Assembly: GCA_946122785.1 (NCBI GenBank)
Contig: CAMGYJ010000004.1
Span: 55,932,679-55,996,678, forward strand
Reading direction: 5' to 3'
Length of the DNA stretch: 64,000 nt
Source of the DNA: Linum tenue
Lineage: Eukaryota > Streptophyta > Magnoliopsida > Malpighiales > Linaceae
Position numbers and translations under genes: made by a program. Shown here piece by piece: positions 11,325 to 23,306 of the stretch. Each line of letters starts with the position of its first letter. The first letter of the stretch is position 1. A model generated the notes under the pieces. It made no database searches. It saw only the letters and a program-made list of their open reading frames with translations, and was not told where the DNA came from.

Positions 11325-11809
11325 TGGCACAGCGGGGAGGGAGGCCACTGCAGTGGCCGAGGGTGGTCGGGGTTGCTGCCAGCGGTGCGACGGGAGTGGT
11401 ACGTGGAGGCGGCAGCGACGGGTTTGGTTGGAGGGAGGATAGAACTAGGGTTTGGGTAGATTATATAGAATAATCAGGTGTGATCACTTTTTAATTTCCA
11501 AAATTACCCTAAAAGAATCTTGACCGTAAGATTAAAAAAGAAGGGAAAATAATTAATCAAATGGTATATAAAGAGGTTGTCATCGTGATTACTAAAAAAT
11601 AAGTAATCACCCTAACCCATTCCGGCAGATATGCCTCGGCCTATGAGAAGAATAAGGTGGATATTGATAGTATTGATAGACGAAACACTATTTAGATAGA
11701 TAAAATTGAACACGAATTTGGTGATACCCGTCTTCTTTCTTTCAGACTAGTTGTCATCACTAGTGATGACTGACAAACCTTGTCAGCATATCTGGCCCGT
11801 ATTATATAG

Positions 11810-12407
11810 TAGGGATGGCAATTTACCCACCCATGGGTAATTTTGCCCAAACCCAAGTAGACCCATTTATTATGGGTAAGGTTTGGGTGATGTGTATCTG
11901 AGTTTGGGGTTTGTATATGAATTTGGGTTAGATATGGATATTATCTAAATGGGTATGGGTTGGATATGGATATCCATTTACTTGAGGGTGTTTTAACTAC
12001 ACATACAAAGATTGAACCTATTTGTAAAAACTTGAAAAGTTTAGGCACCAAAATGTGAGACAAAAAAATTTTAGGTACTAAAATGTAATTTTTCATCGAT
12101 ATTTTGAGGACTTATATGCAAAAAAAATTAAATTTAGGTACTAAATATGCATAACTATTAAGGTTGGATAGTAAAATACACATGGGTATGGGTAATATTG
12201 ATGAAAGTCCTCAAACCCAAATCCATATGTTAAAAACCCAAATCCATATGTTAAAATACACTTGGTACCTAGCCCAAGTAAATGGGTATGAGTACAAACT
12301 CATCAAACTCTACTCATCTAATATCTATTTGAATTCTATACCCAACCCAATTGGGTTGGATAGTAAAATACACATGAGTATGAGTATGAGTAATATTGTC
12401 ATCACTA
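11810..12407. mobile_element. hAT-like non-autonomous element (about 598 bp)
   Basis: Ends TAGGGATGGCAAT and ATTGTCATCACTA form imperfect inverted repeats of the type seen at 7299-7895. Interior repeats of GGGTATGGGT and ACCCAA match that family. The flanks (TTATATAG / TAATATAT) are AT-rich and do not give a clean 8-bp duplication. The right end is about 340 bp upstream of the RPS4 start codon. Confidence 0.65.
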
Positions 12408-12545
12408 TAATATATTGCATTTGAACCGGGAAGGACATCTCAACCAGTGAAATAGTTTGCCACCTGGAACCGCTAATCAGAGTCGGGCCAACGGTAGACA
12501 AGATAAACTCTCAGCTAAATAAAACCTGGCCCGACAAATTTGACC

Positions 12546-12640
12546 AGGCCCAGAATGGCTCGACCGAGAAGCTTGAGGCCCACAGTCCCACATTAGCCAT
12601 TAGGTCACGAGGGCCATATAAAATGGGATAGCTAGGGTTT
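12546..12640 (+). promoter_or_regulatory. RPS4 promoter: site II, TATA-like and telo-box motifs
   Basis: Two site II-type motifs (AGGCCCAG at 12546, AGGCCCAC at 12576), a TATA-like CATATAAAAT (12615) and a telo-box TAGGGTTT (12633) lie within 200 bp of the RPS4 start. This combination is well known upstream of plant ribosomal-protein genes, where it links expression to cell proliferation. Confidence 0.75.
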
Positions 12641-12743
12641 TGGTACTTTCTCTGCTATACCTCGACGGCTAGAACAGGAGGGAAGTGGTTTCTCTCTCGA
12701 TCGGCAGGACGCAGGCGGCGCGAGGCAAACTTCCTGAAGCAAC

Positions 12744-14305
<1,562 letters not shown>

Positions 14306-15082
14306 GGAATTTGGAAGTAAAACGGATGTGTCTGCTGTTTTACATTATCGTAGGATGAATGTTTGTCCTTCATAGCCCTTTTCAAGACTTGACATAGTTT
14401 TGGTTTATTTATCAAATTTTGAGTTGGTCTCTGAGGAATTTTGTGAGTTGTGGCATTTGCTTGAACATATTTAAGCTGGGTTGTCGTTCTTAGAATTTCA
14501 CTTGTTGGTGTAGGTCCTTCAGCCTTATGCCATCTTGTTTAGTCTATTGCGTCTTTTAAAAAGTTTTGTTTTCATGTCAAAAGGTTTCCAATGGGGTGCA
14601 AATGTGCTTATTTGGAGAATTTACTTTGAAGCAAACATAAACCAAACATTTCAGTCATGTTGAAATCTGAAATTATAATGTGGGCTAGAATTTCTGTCCG
14701 TTGCAAGTAGCGAGTATAAATTCTACTTGCATATCGTAACAGGCTAAAAATGTTTTGTGAAGACTTCTTACAAATCTTACAGTCTTGGGAAGGAAGGGAG
14801 GGGTAGAATGAGATGGACGAGTTTTAAGGAGATGAGGGTTTCCTTAAATTTGCCGACTGGAATTCTGTAAGAGTGGTTGCAAGTTACCCAATTATAAACC
14901 CCAATTCCTCCTATTGGCTTTTGATATTATTCGTGGCAATCTGAATTTTAGTCGCTTGCCACTTGTGAGTCAATTACACTAGTTTGGAATAGTTAAATAG
15001 TTGTTGTGGCACAAATACAACATTATGCATTACGTTTTTGTGTTGATTCATTGTTGAATACAACGTTTGATATTTTTTTTTT
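14306..15082. other. RPS4 3' UTR and intergenic DNA
   Basis: T-rich sequence typical of a plant 3' UTR follows the stop, then unremarkable intergenic DNA. No further feature is recognised up to the inverted repeat at 15083. Confidence 0.6.
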
Positions 15083-16155
15083 GGCAAAATACACTTGTAT
15101 AGCCATAACTTTCACACTTTTGACAAATATAGCCATTACTATTCGAAAACCTCAAATAGCCTAAAAATTGGATCATATGTGATAAATCTAGCCATTTTTG
15201 TTAGAAACTTTGACGGTGTTAGAAACTCCGTCAGTTAGGTTAACGTTAGGCTGACTAAGATGCCAAATCATCGCACACGTCAGCGACCAGTCAGCATATC
15301 ATTGCCACATCATTTTAAATTATTAAAATAATTAATTTAAAATTAAAAAAAAACAAAAAAAATCTTCACTAAAATTTTCCCTACCCCTTCCACTTTCCCT
15401 CATCGCCGCCCCTCAAGCCTGCAAACCTTCATCGATCTCCCCGATTCACCCATCCCTACCGATGCCGCAGATACCACGAGCTTCCCGGTGGTGGGATTGA
15501 AGTCGAGCTCCGCCAACAACAATTGAATCCCAATCAAAAGACCCCTAACCACCACTAACAATGGCGGCAGCACCTCCTGGCCCCTGCTTCTTCTCAATTC
15601 AAGCTCGGCGGCTATCTAGGAAACGGGAAGCGAAATCGATTGACTATCGATTCGTCGCCAACTCTGCAAGACCCTTCCCCTTCCTCCCTTTGCTTCGTCA
15701 TCATCACGACCGGAGATTCTTCGCCTCTGTCGACGGCGGTTTTCTTTCCTTCCATCTCTCCCCGTCTGAAACTTCTCCTTCGACGCTCTCTCGTCGCCAG
15801 CGGTAACAAACTGTGGCCAAGGTGAAGCTGGGCGGCAAGCCAAGGATTAAAAAGATCGAGAACTCTAGCAAACAATTGGCTGATTCGAAGAACGAATCCA
15901 TTTCAACTTCGGTGCGCATCTCGAATTTCCCACCATTTTCTCTATCTCCATTCAGCTACAGCGACAACCAAAACTGCTGGAGTGAAGAAAGTCTTTCGCC
16001 GCCGCCGCCAGAAATATGACCCCCTGAAGAGGTTCTGACTTCCGAGGAGTTCTATAGCCTTTCGCCGCCGCCATCCTCATCATCGCCTGCGTCAAACACC
16101 TTCGTCACCGTCGTCCTCAATTACCGGCGTTCTTTTCTTCTCGTCATTTTCAGAA

Positions 16156-16202
<47 letters not shown>

Positions 16203-16628
16203 AGATCGGCGCTAGTTGGGGAAGAACAGGGGCCGATCGAGAAATGGAAGGATGAGAAGATCGAGAGAGACGAGCTCATCGACTTCATCTGTATTCTTAC
16301 TCTTCTTTTTTGTTGGTTTTCCAGAAAGAATAAGAGAGAATGAGGGAGATAAGGTTTGTGCGGCTAGGGTTTTTAAGGTTTTTTTTTTTTTTTGTAATAT
16401 GGGTTTTTTTCTTTTATATTTTACTAAATAAAAAAATTATTTTTTTGTTTTTTTGTTAATCCACGTGTCTGACGAGAAATTGCCAGCTCATCATTTCCGT
16501 CTGTACAGTCAGATTGTTAAGTAACACCGTTAAAGAGATGGACGGAAGTGGCTATTTGTGGTTTTCGAATAATAATGGCTATATTTGTCAAAAGTGTGAA
16601 AGTTATGGCTATACAGATGTATTTTGCC
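15083..16628. mobile_element. Mutator-like (Pack-MULE-like) element A, 1546 bp, GC-rich cargo
   Basis: Long inverted repeats (about 90 bp) start GGCAAAATACACTTGTATAG at the left; the complement of the right end reads GGCAAAATACATCTGTATAG. The ends sit in T runs (10 T left, 9 T right), compatible with a 9-bp T duplication. Between the AT-rich arms lies GC-rich, coding-like DNA (about 15390-16140) that differs sharply from the surroundings. No transposase is present. One plus-strand frame there (15813-16019) contains KPRIKKIENSSKQLADSK, which faintly recalls the start of a MADS domain; this is a guess. GC-rich cargo between MULE TIRs is the Pack-MULE layout. Confidence 0.8.
16158..16201. repeat. 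(GA)n microsatellite
   Basis: About 22 uninterrupted GA dinucleotides within MULE A. Confidence 0.95.
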
Positions 16629-16637
16629 TTTTTTTTT

Positions 16638-16737
16638 TCTTTGAATTATCTTTGTGGTCTTTTTTGTGTTGATTCATTGTTGAATACAACGTTTGATATG
16701 TTTTTTTTATTTCTTTGAATTATCTTTGTGGTCTTTT
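16638..16737. repeat. 75-bp tandem duplication split by MULE A
   Basis: CTTTGAATTATCTTTGTGGT occurs at 16638 and 16713 (offset 75). GTGTTGATTCATTGTTGAAT occurs at 15040, left of MULE A, and again at 16665. The locus therefore carried a tandem duplication of about 75 bp, with the element in the T run of the first copy. Confidence 0.8.
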
Positions 16738-16799
16738 GTGTGTTTTGGATGTCGGAGATCGCTTCTCCCATGCCTACCCCTTTCACCAATCGTCCATCG

Positions 16800-17000
16800 T
16801 TCATTCCTAATCCGGTAATTTTGTTTTGCTCTCCTTATCTTTACCCCATAGTACAATGTCATACTTAAGTGTGCGGGGTGTTGGTGCTCCATTGTAATCG
16901 GGTGTGATGAATGATGCATTTGTGCTTGTCTTAGAGCCTAGTCCATTGTCCAAAATTTTCAAGGGTTCCAAGTACATTGTTTCTTGCAATTATTATCTCA
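16800..17000 (+). mobile_element. Remnant near the 3' end of an Athila/Tat-like gypsy element
   Basis: The plus strand has ACAATGTCATACTTAAGTGT followed by a G-rich run. The phrase 'acaatgt...ttaagtgtgggg' is typical just upstream of the 3' LTR in plant Athila/Tat elements. A related copy lies on the opposite strand at 40500-40640. No LTR could be delimited. Confidence 0.35.
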
Positions 17001-17258
17001 TTGTGATTGCTAGATCCACGGTAGTATGCAATCTAAGGAGACTAATGTAACTCTATGGAGGTTGTTGGGGCATTAGATGTTTTTCGTCTACTTCATACTA
17101 TGTTGGTTGATGTGTAGAATAGTCTTGTTAGGACTTGTGATTTGTGCAGTGAATTGTTGATAACTCTCACTTGTTTGTGGACTTCAAAAATATTTTAAAG
17201 GTAAAAGGGTGCTCTTAATCAGATTCGACCCATGACATGTGCTGGCAGGCCTCCCAGC

Positions 17259-17860
17259 TAGGGCTGCAAATGAGCCAAGCCGCTCGCGAGCAACTCGGCG
17301 TTCGAATCGAAAAAAACTCGTTCGACACTCGACTCGTTGTTTAACAAGCCGGCTCGCGAGCTGGCTCGTTAGTAAACGAGCCAAGCTTGAGCTAGGCCAT
17401 GCTCGACTTGATAAGCTCGTGAGCTAGCTTGTCTCGGTGGCTTGTTGAGCTAAGCTCGCGAGCTGGCTTGTTTAAAGCTTGTGAAAGGATTAATTACTTT
17501 TCTGAACATGAAAATTATCTTGTTAATAAGGATGTGTATGGAAGTTAGATGTTATTTTTAATTTTTAGTGTTGTTTTTATCATTTTTAATTTCTAATGTT
17601 CTTATTTGTACACATTTTTCAGCAAGAATGGTTTCAAATCGAGCTTATCTTGAGCCGAGCTTGTACTCAGCTTGACAAGCTGTGTTAATGAGCATTTACC
17701 GAGCTTTATCGAGCCGAGCTCGAGCTGGATTATTTTTAATCGAGTCAAGCTCGAGCTCGATGATGAAAATTCGAGTTCGAGCCGAGCTCGAGCTAAAAAA
17801 TTTATAAACGAACCGAGCTCAAACTAAGCAAAAACTCGACTCGGCTCGTTTGCAGCCCTA
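17259..17860. mobile_element. hAT-type non-autonomous element (602 bp), GAGCTCG-rich
   Basis: Inverted ends TAGGGCTGCAAATGAGCC and GGCTCGTTTGCAGCCCTA are flanked by a perfect 8-bp target duplication CTCCCAGC (17251-17258 and 17861-17868). The subterminal regions are full of GAGCTCG/GAGCCGAGC motifs. There is no transposase. A degraded relative may lie at 60223-60680. Confidence 0.93.
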
Positions 17861-18167
17861 CTCCCAGCACAGGGTCTAATAGAGGGCTTTAAAAAAATGT
17901 GAGCTTAAATATTATGGATCTTCTCCAACTTGTCAAATTATTAAACTGGGTTTTATTGCCTTTAGCCTATTGTAAATTGGGTTTTAGTAGGTTGTAAGGT
18001 TTTTCTATCGTTGGGCCCTTGTTCCCTTGAGTATGCCAATAAGTAATTAATATCTGAGTCATTATTCCAAAGAGGTCAAGACAGGCTAAAAGTTACAATA
18101 ATTTTTTTTGATAAACTAACGTTATCTCTTTTTATACAAATGAATAAAAAGTTACGTGATCCCAATG

Positions 18168-18265
18168 GCGTAGCGCTTTAAATGGATTGGGGTTCTTAAA
18201 AAATTTATAACACTAAATCCTATGTATTTAATGGGATTTGAGTTGATTGGGGTCCTTAGTTCCCC
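18168..18265. repeat. Dispersed repeat, copy 1 (hosts a LINE)
   Basis: The segment AATGGCGTAGCGC...GAGTTGATTGGGGTCCTTAG resembles 40078-40180 (GTGGCGTAGCC...GAGTTGATTGGGGTCCTTA). The phrase CACTAAATCCTATGTAT is also shared. The LINE at 18262 inserted into its right part. Confidence 0.6.
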
Positions 18266-19088
18266 CCTCCCAAGAAATGTCAATAGAGAGAACTATAAAA
18301 TCTACCCAAAATCCTCCCAACCTATTACATCAATGAAGCCACCCAACAAAGTCGAAAGAACATAACTCAAGAGGAGAAAGTAACAGGGCTTTCTGCGCCA
18401 TTCTATGGGCAACCCTGTTAGCAGTCCGAGGAACTGCCCTAAACTTTAAGGAGACAGAGACTGAAGATAGGAGAAGGAAGCAATCCCGAAGCACCGGTCC
18501 TCCAAGGGAATCAGAAGAAACCCCCTGACGAAGCTGACGAATCACCACTTCTGAATCACCTTCGATGATGACACGAGGAATTTGGAGACCAACAGGGAGA
18601 CGACATCCCTAGCCGCAAGAAGTTCCGCGAGGTAGGGATCAGCAATGCCGAGGTGCTGAAACCTTACTGCCAAAGCTACATGCCCATCTGTTCCACGAAC
18701 TACTAGACCAGACGAACAACCAGAAACACGAACCACAACATCAAAGTTGATCTTCAGAAAACCATCAGGAGGAGTGACCCAAGAGGGGAGGCGAGGACTC
18801 GGGGGCTGACGGGGAGGGGCAGGCGCAGGAGGTAGAGAGGAAGAGACTTCACGAACTTGGAAAAAACATTGGCGAGCTAAAGACTGGGCATGAGGTTGAA
18901 AATTCTCAAATACCACCTTATTTTGAGACTTCCAGATTCTCCACAATACGCAGACGTACATGAGAACATGGGTTTGGGGGTTCTCAGAAAGCATAACATG
19001 TCGCCACCAGAGACTGAAATTCACAGTCGGGGTCGAGGCAATGAAGTCGTTTAGGCCCATAAGCGAAAGTATCAGCGAAGTCATTTAG
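18262..19088 (-). mobile_element. 5'-truncated LINE fragment with RNase H domain and 13-bp TSD
   Basis: A perfect 13-bp direct repeat GGGGTCCTTAGTT (18249-18261 and 19089-19101) bounds the piece. The minus strand encodes the end of a plant LINE ORF2: a zf-RVT-like tail (LWRIWKSQNKVVFENF) and an RNase H-type domain (PPDGFLKINFDVVV, GLVVRGTDGHV, AELLAARDVVS). After a frameshift near 18545 it continues as VVIRQLRQGVSSDSLGG and FRAVPRTANRVAHRMAQKAL. No poly-A tail is visible at the 3' (left) end. Confidence 0.88.
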
Positions 19089-19291
19089 GGGGTCCTTAGT
19101 TACAACAAGTATCGGCGAAAGTATGAGGTCATGTATTTACATATTCGCACCAAAGTATATTTATCTGAAGGATTTTTCTCCCAAAATTATGCCAAGTGTG
19201 GTCCTTGGACCTCTCTCCTCTTGCCTTCCCTCCGCTACTGTGTGATCCCATAACCGGTGAAAGTACATGTGTAGAAGCAATCATCAAAACC

Positions 19292-19724
19292 AATTTACAA
19301 TATACATATGGTGTCTTTTACGGTACCCCTGGTGAAATTCGGGGTACCGCATACCTTGAGTATGAAAATGCTATTTAGAACTCGAATTAGCAAGATTTTT
19401 TGGCATGATACCCTAACCTTAATGAGTGAACCTTAGATCCTAATTATCTAAATCATAAACTATATACCCTAAGATGGTGCATTGAATTTTTTGCCTATAT
19501 TTGGACGAAATCATCGATTATTGTTTCTAATTAAATTGATCTTGGGGTATAAGATTTAGAGAATTAAGACCTAGATTTTGATCTTTAAGGGTTAGAGTAT
19601 AATATCATGTCCGAAAGATCAGTCAATTCAAGTTCTGGATAGCGTTTTCTTACTTAAGGTATGCGGTACCCTCGATTTCACTCTGGGTACCGTAGAACTC
19701 CCCATATATATTAATGGTAAATTA
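19292..19724. mobile_element. TIR element (MITE, about 430 bp) with hairpin-forming ends
   Basis: Inverted repeats of about 95 bp: left AATTTACAATATACATATGG...TACGGTACCCC and the mirrored right end. Each arm also contains an inner palindrome: GGTACCCC then GGGGTACC about 15 bp apart on the left, a decayed version on the right. A target duplication could not be fixed, so the superfamily is unresolved. Confidence 0.75.
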
Positions 19725-19785
19725 CTATAAGTTGCTTGAAATTACAGATAGTTATCAAACTTTGCATTTATTATATTATTATATG

Positions 19786-20130
19786 TGTCAGAACAGAAGC
19801 GTGCAATCGATATTCCAAAGCAACACAAACTAACACAAATTTAACGTGGTTCACTAACATAATGTGTGCTAGCTAATCCACGGGCAGGGGAGAACAAATT
19901 TCACTGATTTGAGGAGAGTACAGGTTACAAACCAAATTCCGGAACGGACAAACCAAACAAACTAACCTGACTGACCTTACTACAAACTAGGGTGAAGAAG
20001 AGTATTTATAGAACTCTTCTCCTAATCCCAAACAGAACCAAATACATTTTCCCAAACATACAAGGAAGAAGGCCAAAACAAAGCCCAAACACAAACCCAA
20101 ACAAAATAGGCCCAAAACACAAAACAAACC
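19786..20130 (-). repeat. 3' LTR of the Copia element, inner end missing
   Basis: Highly similar to 21863-22209. The inner end diverges after ACACAAAACAAACC, so the canonical LTR start expected there is lost. Confidence 0.88.
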
Positions 20131-20388
20131 TTGACTTGAATTCTCTCTCAAATACCAGATGTACCAGACGCAACCAAAGTTGCCAGATGTACCCAAACAC
20201 GATCCATATCGCCATATTTACTCAAAATGCGATCCAAATCGCCAGATATCCAGATGTGATCGAAATCACGAAACTCAAACGCTATGCAAATCGCCAAACT
20301 CAGATGTAATCAGAATTGCCAGAAGTACTAACTCATCCAAATCAGTTGTACCAGAATCTCCCCTGCCTGCAAATGCCCCTAAGGGCGG

Positions 20389-21672
20389 TCAACAACTCAA
20401 ATCATTCGGCAAATCCAATCCATATTGAGACTTGTCATTTAGAACCAACTTGCTGCACTTATCACCAACAGAACATGTCAAAACAGAACCTTGTAGATTA
20501 TACAAGGCACCACGCTTGACACATTTCAAAATCACCTTAGAACCTTTATAGACAGACAACACTCCACCTTCACCTTTGAAACTGAAACCCTTGCTGTCGA
20601 GTAGACTCAAAGATATCAGATTCTTAGTCATCTCTGGAATATGCCTAACATTGTTCAAGGTGCGAACAGAACCATCATGTGTCCTCATCCTGATGGAGCC
20701 TCTTCCAACAATCTTATAGATAGCACCATTGGCCATAGAAACATGCCCTCCATCTATCTGCTCATAAGTTGAAAAACACTCTCTGCTTGGACACATATGA
20801 TAATCAACTGCAGTATCCAAATACCACACGTCCTGATGATGTACCTGTTCATTCACTGCTAAGGCTAAACCATCTTCATAATCAGAGTTAGTTTCTTCCG
20901 CCACAGTAGCAGATGATTCCTTCTTCTCCTGATATTTCTTCAGTTTAGGACAATCAAATTTCCAATGTCCTTTCTCCTTGCAGTAATGACAGAAATCATC
21001 CTTCAAACCGGCAGAATTCGAATTTGTATTCGCCTTCCTATTACCAGATTGTTGTCTCCTACTTCCCGTAGCAGCCAACCCTGATGCCTGATTTTCCGAA
21101 CCTGAACCAGACACCTTATGTCGAACCTCTCTAGTATGTAGAGCAGATCTGACATCTTCCAAAGACAAACTATCTTTCCCAGCAATAAAAGAATCCACAA
21201 AATTCTCATATGACTGTGGCAAAGATACTAACAAAATTAAGGCAACATCCTCATCATCTATTTTAACATCAATATTCCGCAGATCTAACAAGATGGTATT
21301 GAGTTGATCTAGATGATTCCTGAGAGGCGTACCTTCCTCCATACGCAAACTGAACAAACGTTGCTTCATATGCAACTTATTGGTTAAAGACTTTGTCATG
21401 TATAGACTTTTAAGCTTCAACCACAAGCCCGCAATAGTCTTCTCAGCAGCAACCTCAGTGATGATGTCATCAGCCAAACAAAGCAAGATTGTAGAGTGAG
21501 CTCTCTCCTCCAAAGTAATCCACTCTTCTTCATCTATACTTTCCTTCTTCGATCTTCCAGACAATGGAGCCGACAAACCCTGTTGTTTCAACAGTGCTTG
21601 CATCTTGATCTGCCACAAACTGAAACTATTTCTCTCAGTGAACTTATCAATCTTCATACTGATAGCCGCCAT
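20389..21672 (-). CDS. Copia Gag-protease polyprotein, truncated
   Basis: Start chosen at MAAISMKIDKF, the usual beginning of plant Copia Gag; an in-frame Met 20 codons upstream reads into the leader. The Gag (UBN2) region spans about residues 1-200 (FSLWQIKMQALLKQQG, LYMTKSLTNKLHMKQRLFSL). A zinc knuckle of CX2CX4HX4C type follows (CHYCKEKGHWKFDC), then a protease-like region WYLDTAVDYHMCP. The usual Copia protease motif is D-S-G; here it reads D-T-A, so activity is doubtful. The last part (LSVYKGSKVILKC, GALYNLQGSVLTC) is the start of the GAG-pre-integrase segment; the frame then ends. The frame is intact over about 427 codons, so a source element could have made capsid-forming Gag. Confidence 0.9.
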   Translation of the reverse strand: MAAISMKIDKFTERNSFSLWQIKMQALLKQQGLSAPLSGRSKKESIDEEEWITLEERAHSTILLCLADDIITEVAAEKTIAGLWLKLKSLYMTKSLTNKLHMKQRLFSLRMEEGTPLRNHLDQLNTILLDLRNIDVKIDDEDVALILLVSLPQSYENFVDSFIAGKDSLSLEDVRSALHTREVRHKVSGSGSENQASGLAATGSRRQQSGNRKANTNSNSAGLKDDFCHYCKEKGHWKFDCPKLKKYQEKKESSATVAEETNSDYEDGLALAVNEQVHHQDVWYLDTAVDYHMCPSRECFSTYEQIDGGHVSMANGAIYKIVGRGSIRMRTHDGSVRTLNNVRHIPEMTKNLISLSLLDSKGFSFKGEGGVLSVYKGSKVILKCVKRGALYNLQGSVLTCSVGDKCSKLVLNDKSQYGLDLPNDLSC

Positions 21673-21847
21673 TCTTACTATCAAACAAACTCCAACCAAA
21701 CTTCTCACCAAAAAAGCGAGACCAAAACACAACTACCCAAAGTCAACTTCAAAGCGATTCCTCCACCGAACCAAGCTGAAGAATTGAAAGCTACCTCCAC
21801 AAAGCAAAACTTCAGTCCAACTCCAAATTCCCAAAACCGCAACCAAA

Positions 21848-21860
21848 GGCTCTGATACCA
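21848..21860 (-). promoter_or_regulatory. Primer-binding site (initiator tRNA-Met)
   Basis: The plus strand GGCTCTGATACCA is the complement of the canonical TGGTATCAGAGCC. Confidence 0.92.
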
Positions 21861-21862
21861 CT

Positions 21863-22237
21863 TGTCAGAACAGAAGCGTGCAATCGATATTCCAAAGCAA
21901 CACAAACTAACACAAATTTAACGTGGTTCACTAACACAATGTGTGCTAGCTAATCCACGGGCAGGGGAGAACAAATTTCACTGATTTGAGGAGAGTACAG
22001 GTTACAAATCAAATTCCGGAACGGACAAACCAAACAAACTAACCTGATTGACCTTACTACAGACTAGGGTGAAGAAGAGTAATTATAGAACTCTTCTCCT
22101 AATCCCAAACAGAAAACCAAATACATTTTCCCAAACATACAAGGAAAAAGGCCAAAACAAAGTCCAAACACAAACCCAAACAAAATAGGCTCAAAACACA
22201 AAACAAACCCAAATCAAATTCAAGTCATATTCTAACA
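21863..22237 (-). repeat. 5' LTR of the Copia element (375 bp)
   Basis: Runs from TGTCAGAACAG to TCATATTCTAACA on the plus strand. Its TA-rich outer end abuts the ATATG duplication; the primer-binding site is 2 bp inside. Confidence 0.92.
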
Positions 22238-23306
22238 ATATGTATGAATTTTTAGATTATGTACAAAACAGGCTAAAGCGAGCTAAACCTATCAACCAAT
22301 CCATTAACCTTTCACCCACTTCTTTTTTTTTTTTTTTTTTTTGGTTGACAAATAACCTTTCACCCACTTGTTGTACCGGACCAACGTGCAAAATGGGATT
22401 GACAAACTTGTGACTGGCTGAGCTAAAAGCTAGAAGCCCTTGTTTCAATCCAGCTGACTGCATTTATGCCCTTTGGTTTTCAAAAGTTTAATCAATGAAG
22501 CATCTCTCTCATCGCATCAACCACAAGGGTTGAGCAAATAACCTCTCTTTCCCTTATTCCTATTTTAGGCTAGAAGTTAGAACTCTTATTAAACAGAGCT
22601 CTCTTCTCTCTGCCTTATAGGGAACGGCCAGACCAGCGCACAGCTCACAGCCCATACCAAGTTAAAATCTTCATCAGGGGACATGCACAATTAATGCAAC
22701 AGAAATAGGGCCCGGGGCAAGTAGGAAACGGACACATAATGCACAAATTTTTTAGGTTAAAACTTTTAAGCGCCTGTTCCCCCTGTTTTTCTTTACTGCA
22801 CTTCTTTCTTTCATTCATCTCTATGATAGCTGTACCTGTACATCATCTCTTGTTTGTTTCTCCTTTTTTTTTTTTTTTTTACCACCACTCTGAAAAAACA
22901 TGTGCCTACAACTCTGCTTTCCTTCTTTTCCTCTTCCTTTTTTTACCCATCAGAAAAATTTGAAGCAAAGCAACATAGTTCCAACTAGAGACTAACTACA
23001 TTTTTACTGCCTGCCTGCCTGCTCTAGCAATTAGCAGCTGCACAAAAGACCCTAACTCGGCTACTCACTCCCTCCTTGTTAGCTCCTAAAAACCCTAACC
23101 AACTCTTCTTCAGCTTTACTTGGCAAAACTGCCCTCTCCCTCACTAACTACAAAACCCAGCTACTGCTACGTACTACTTCCCAATTTCAGTAAGTCAACA
23201 CACCCTCTTTACAATTTCAGAACCCTCGCCCACGGCCAAGTCGCCTACTTTCTTGCAACCAAAACCCTACTCCTGCCAAAACCAGAAATTGCAGCAGCAG
23301 GCAGCC
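22238..23306. other. 3' flank of the GTE gene
   Basis: Contains a T22 run at about 22321, C/T-rich stretches and the presumed 3' UTR of the minus-strand GTE gene. No transposon ends or other genes are recognised. Confidence 0.5.

Larger units (their letters stand above)
10600..11616. mobile_element. Candidate non-autonomous TIR element (about 1 kb)
   Basis: The left end GGTTACAGTGATTA...TAGTAATCAC is mirrored by the right end, whose complement reads GGGTTAGGGTGATTA...TAGTAATCAC. The inverted repeats are about 40 bp and imperfect. No convincing target duplication was found, so family and exact ends are uncertain. The interior carries a minisatellite and a GA run followed by a GC-rich stretch. 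Confidence 0.5.
19786..22237 (-). mobile_element. Non-autonomous Copia retrotransposon (2.45 kb), gag-protease only
   Basis: A 5-bp duplication ATATG (19781-19785 and 22238-22242) flanks two LTRs starting TGTCAGAACAGAAGCG. Orientation is minus: primer-binding site at 21848-21860, gag-protease frame next, then the 3' LTR at the left. Integrase, reverse transcriptase and RNase H are absent. The 3' LTR copy stops matching at about 20130, about 28 bp short of the full repeat, and no polypurine tract is recognisable. The element therefore lost its 3' internal junction, probably by deletion after insertion. Confidence 0.92.

Noticed and set aside
15561..15875. Several overlapping open frames on both strands in MULE A
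   Set aside because: GC-rich cargo is open in many frames because stop codons are rare; no single frame is supported as a protein.
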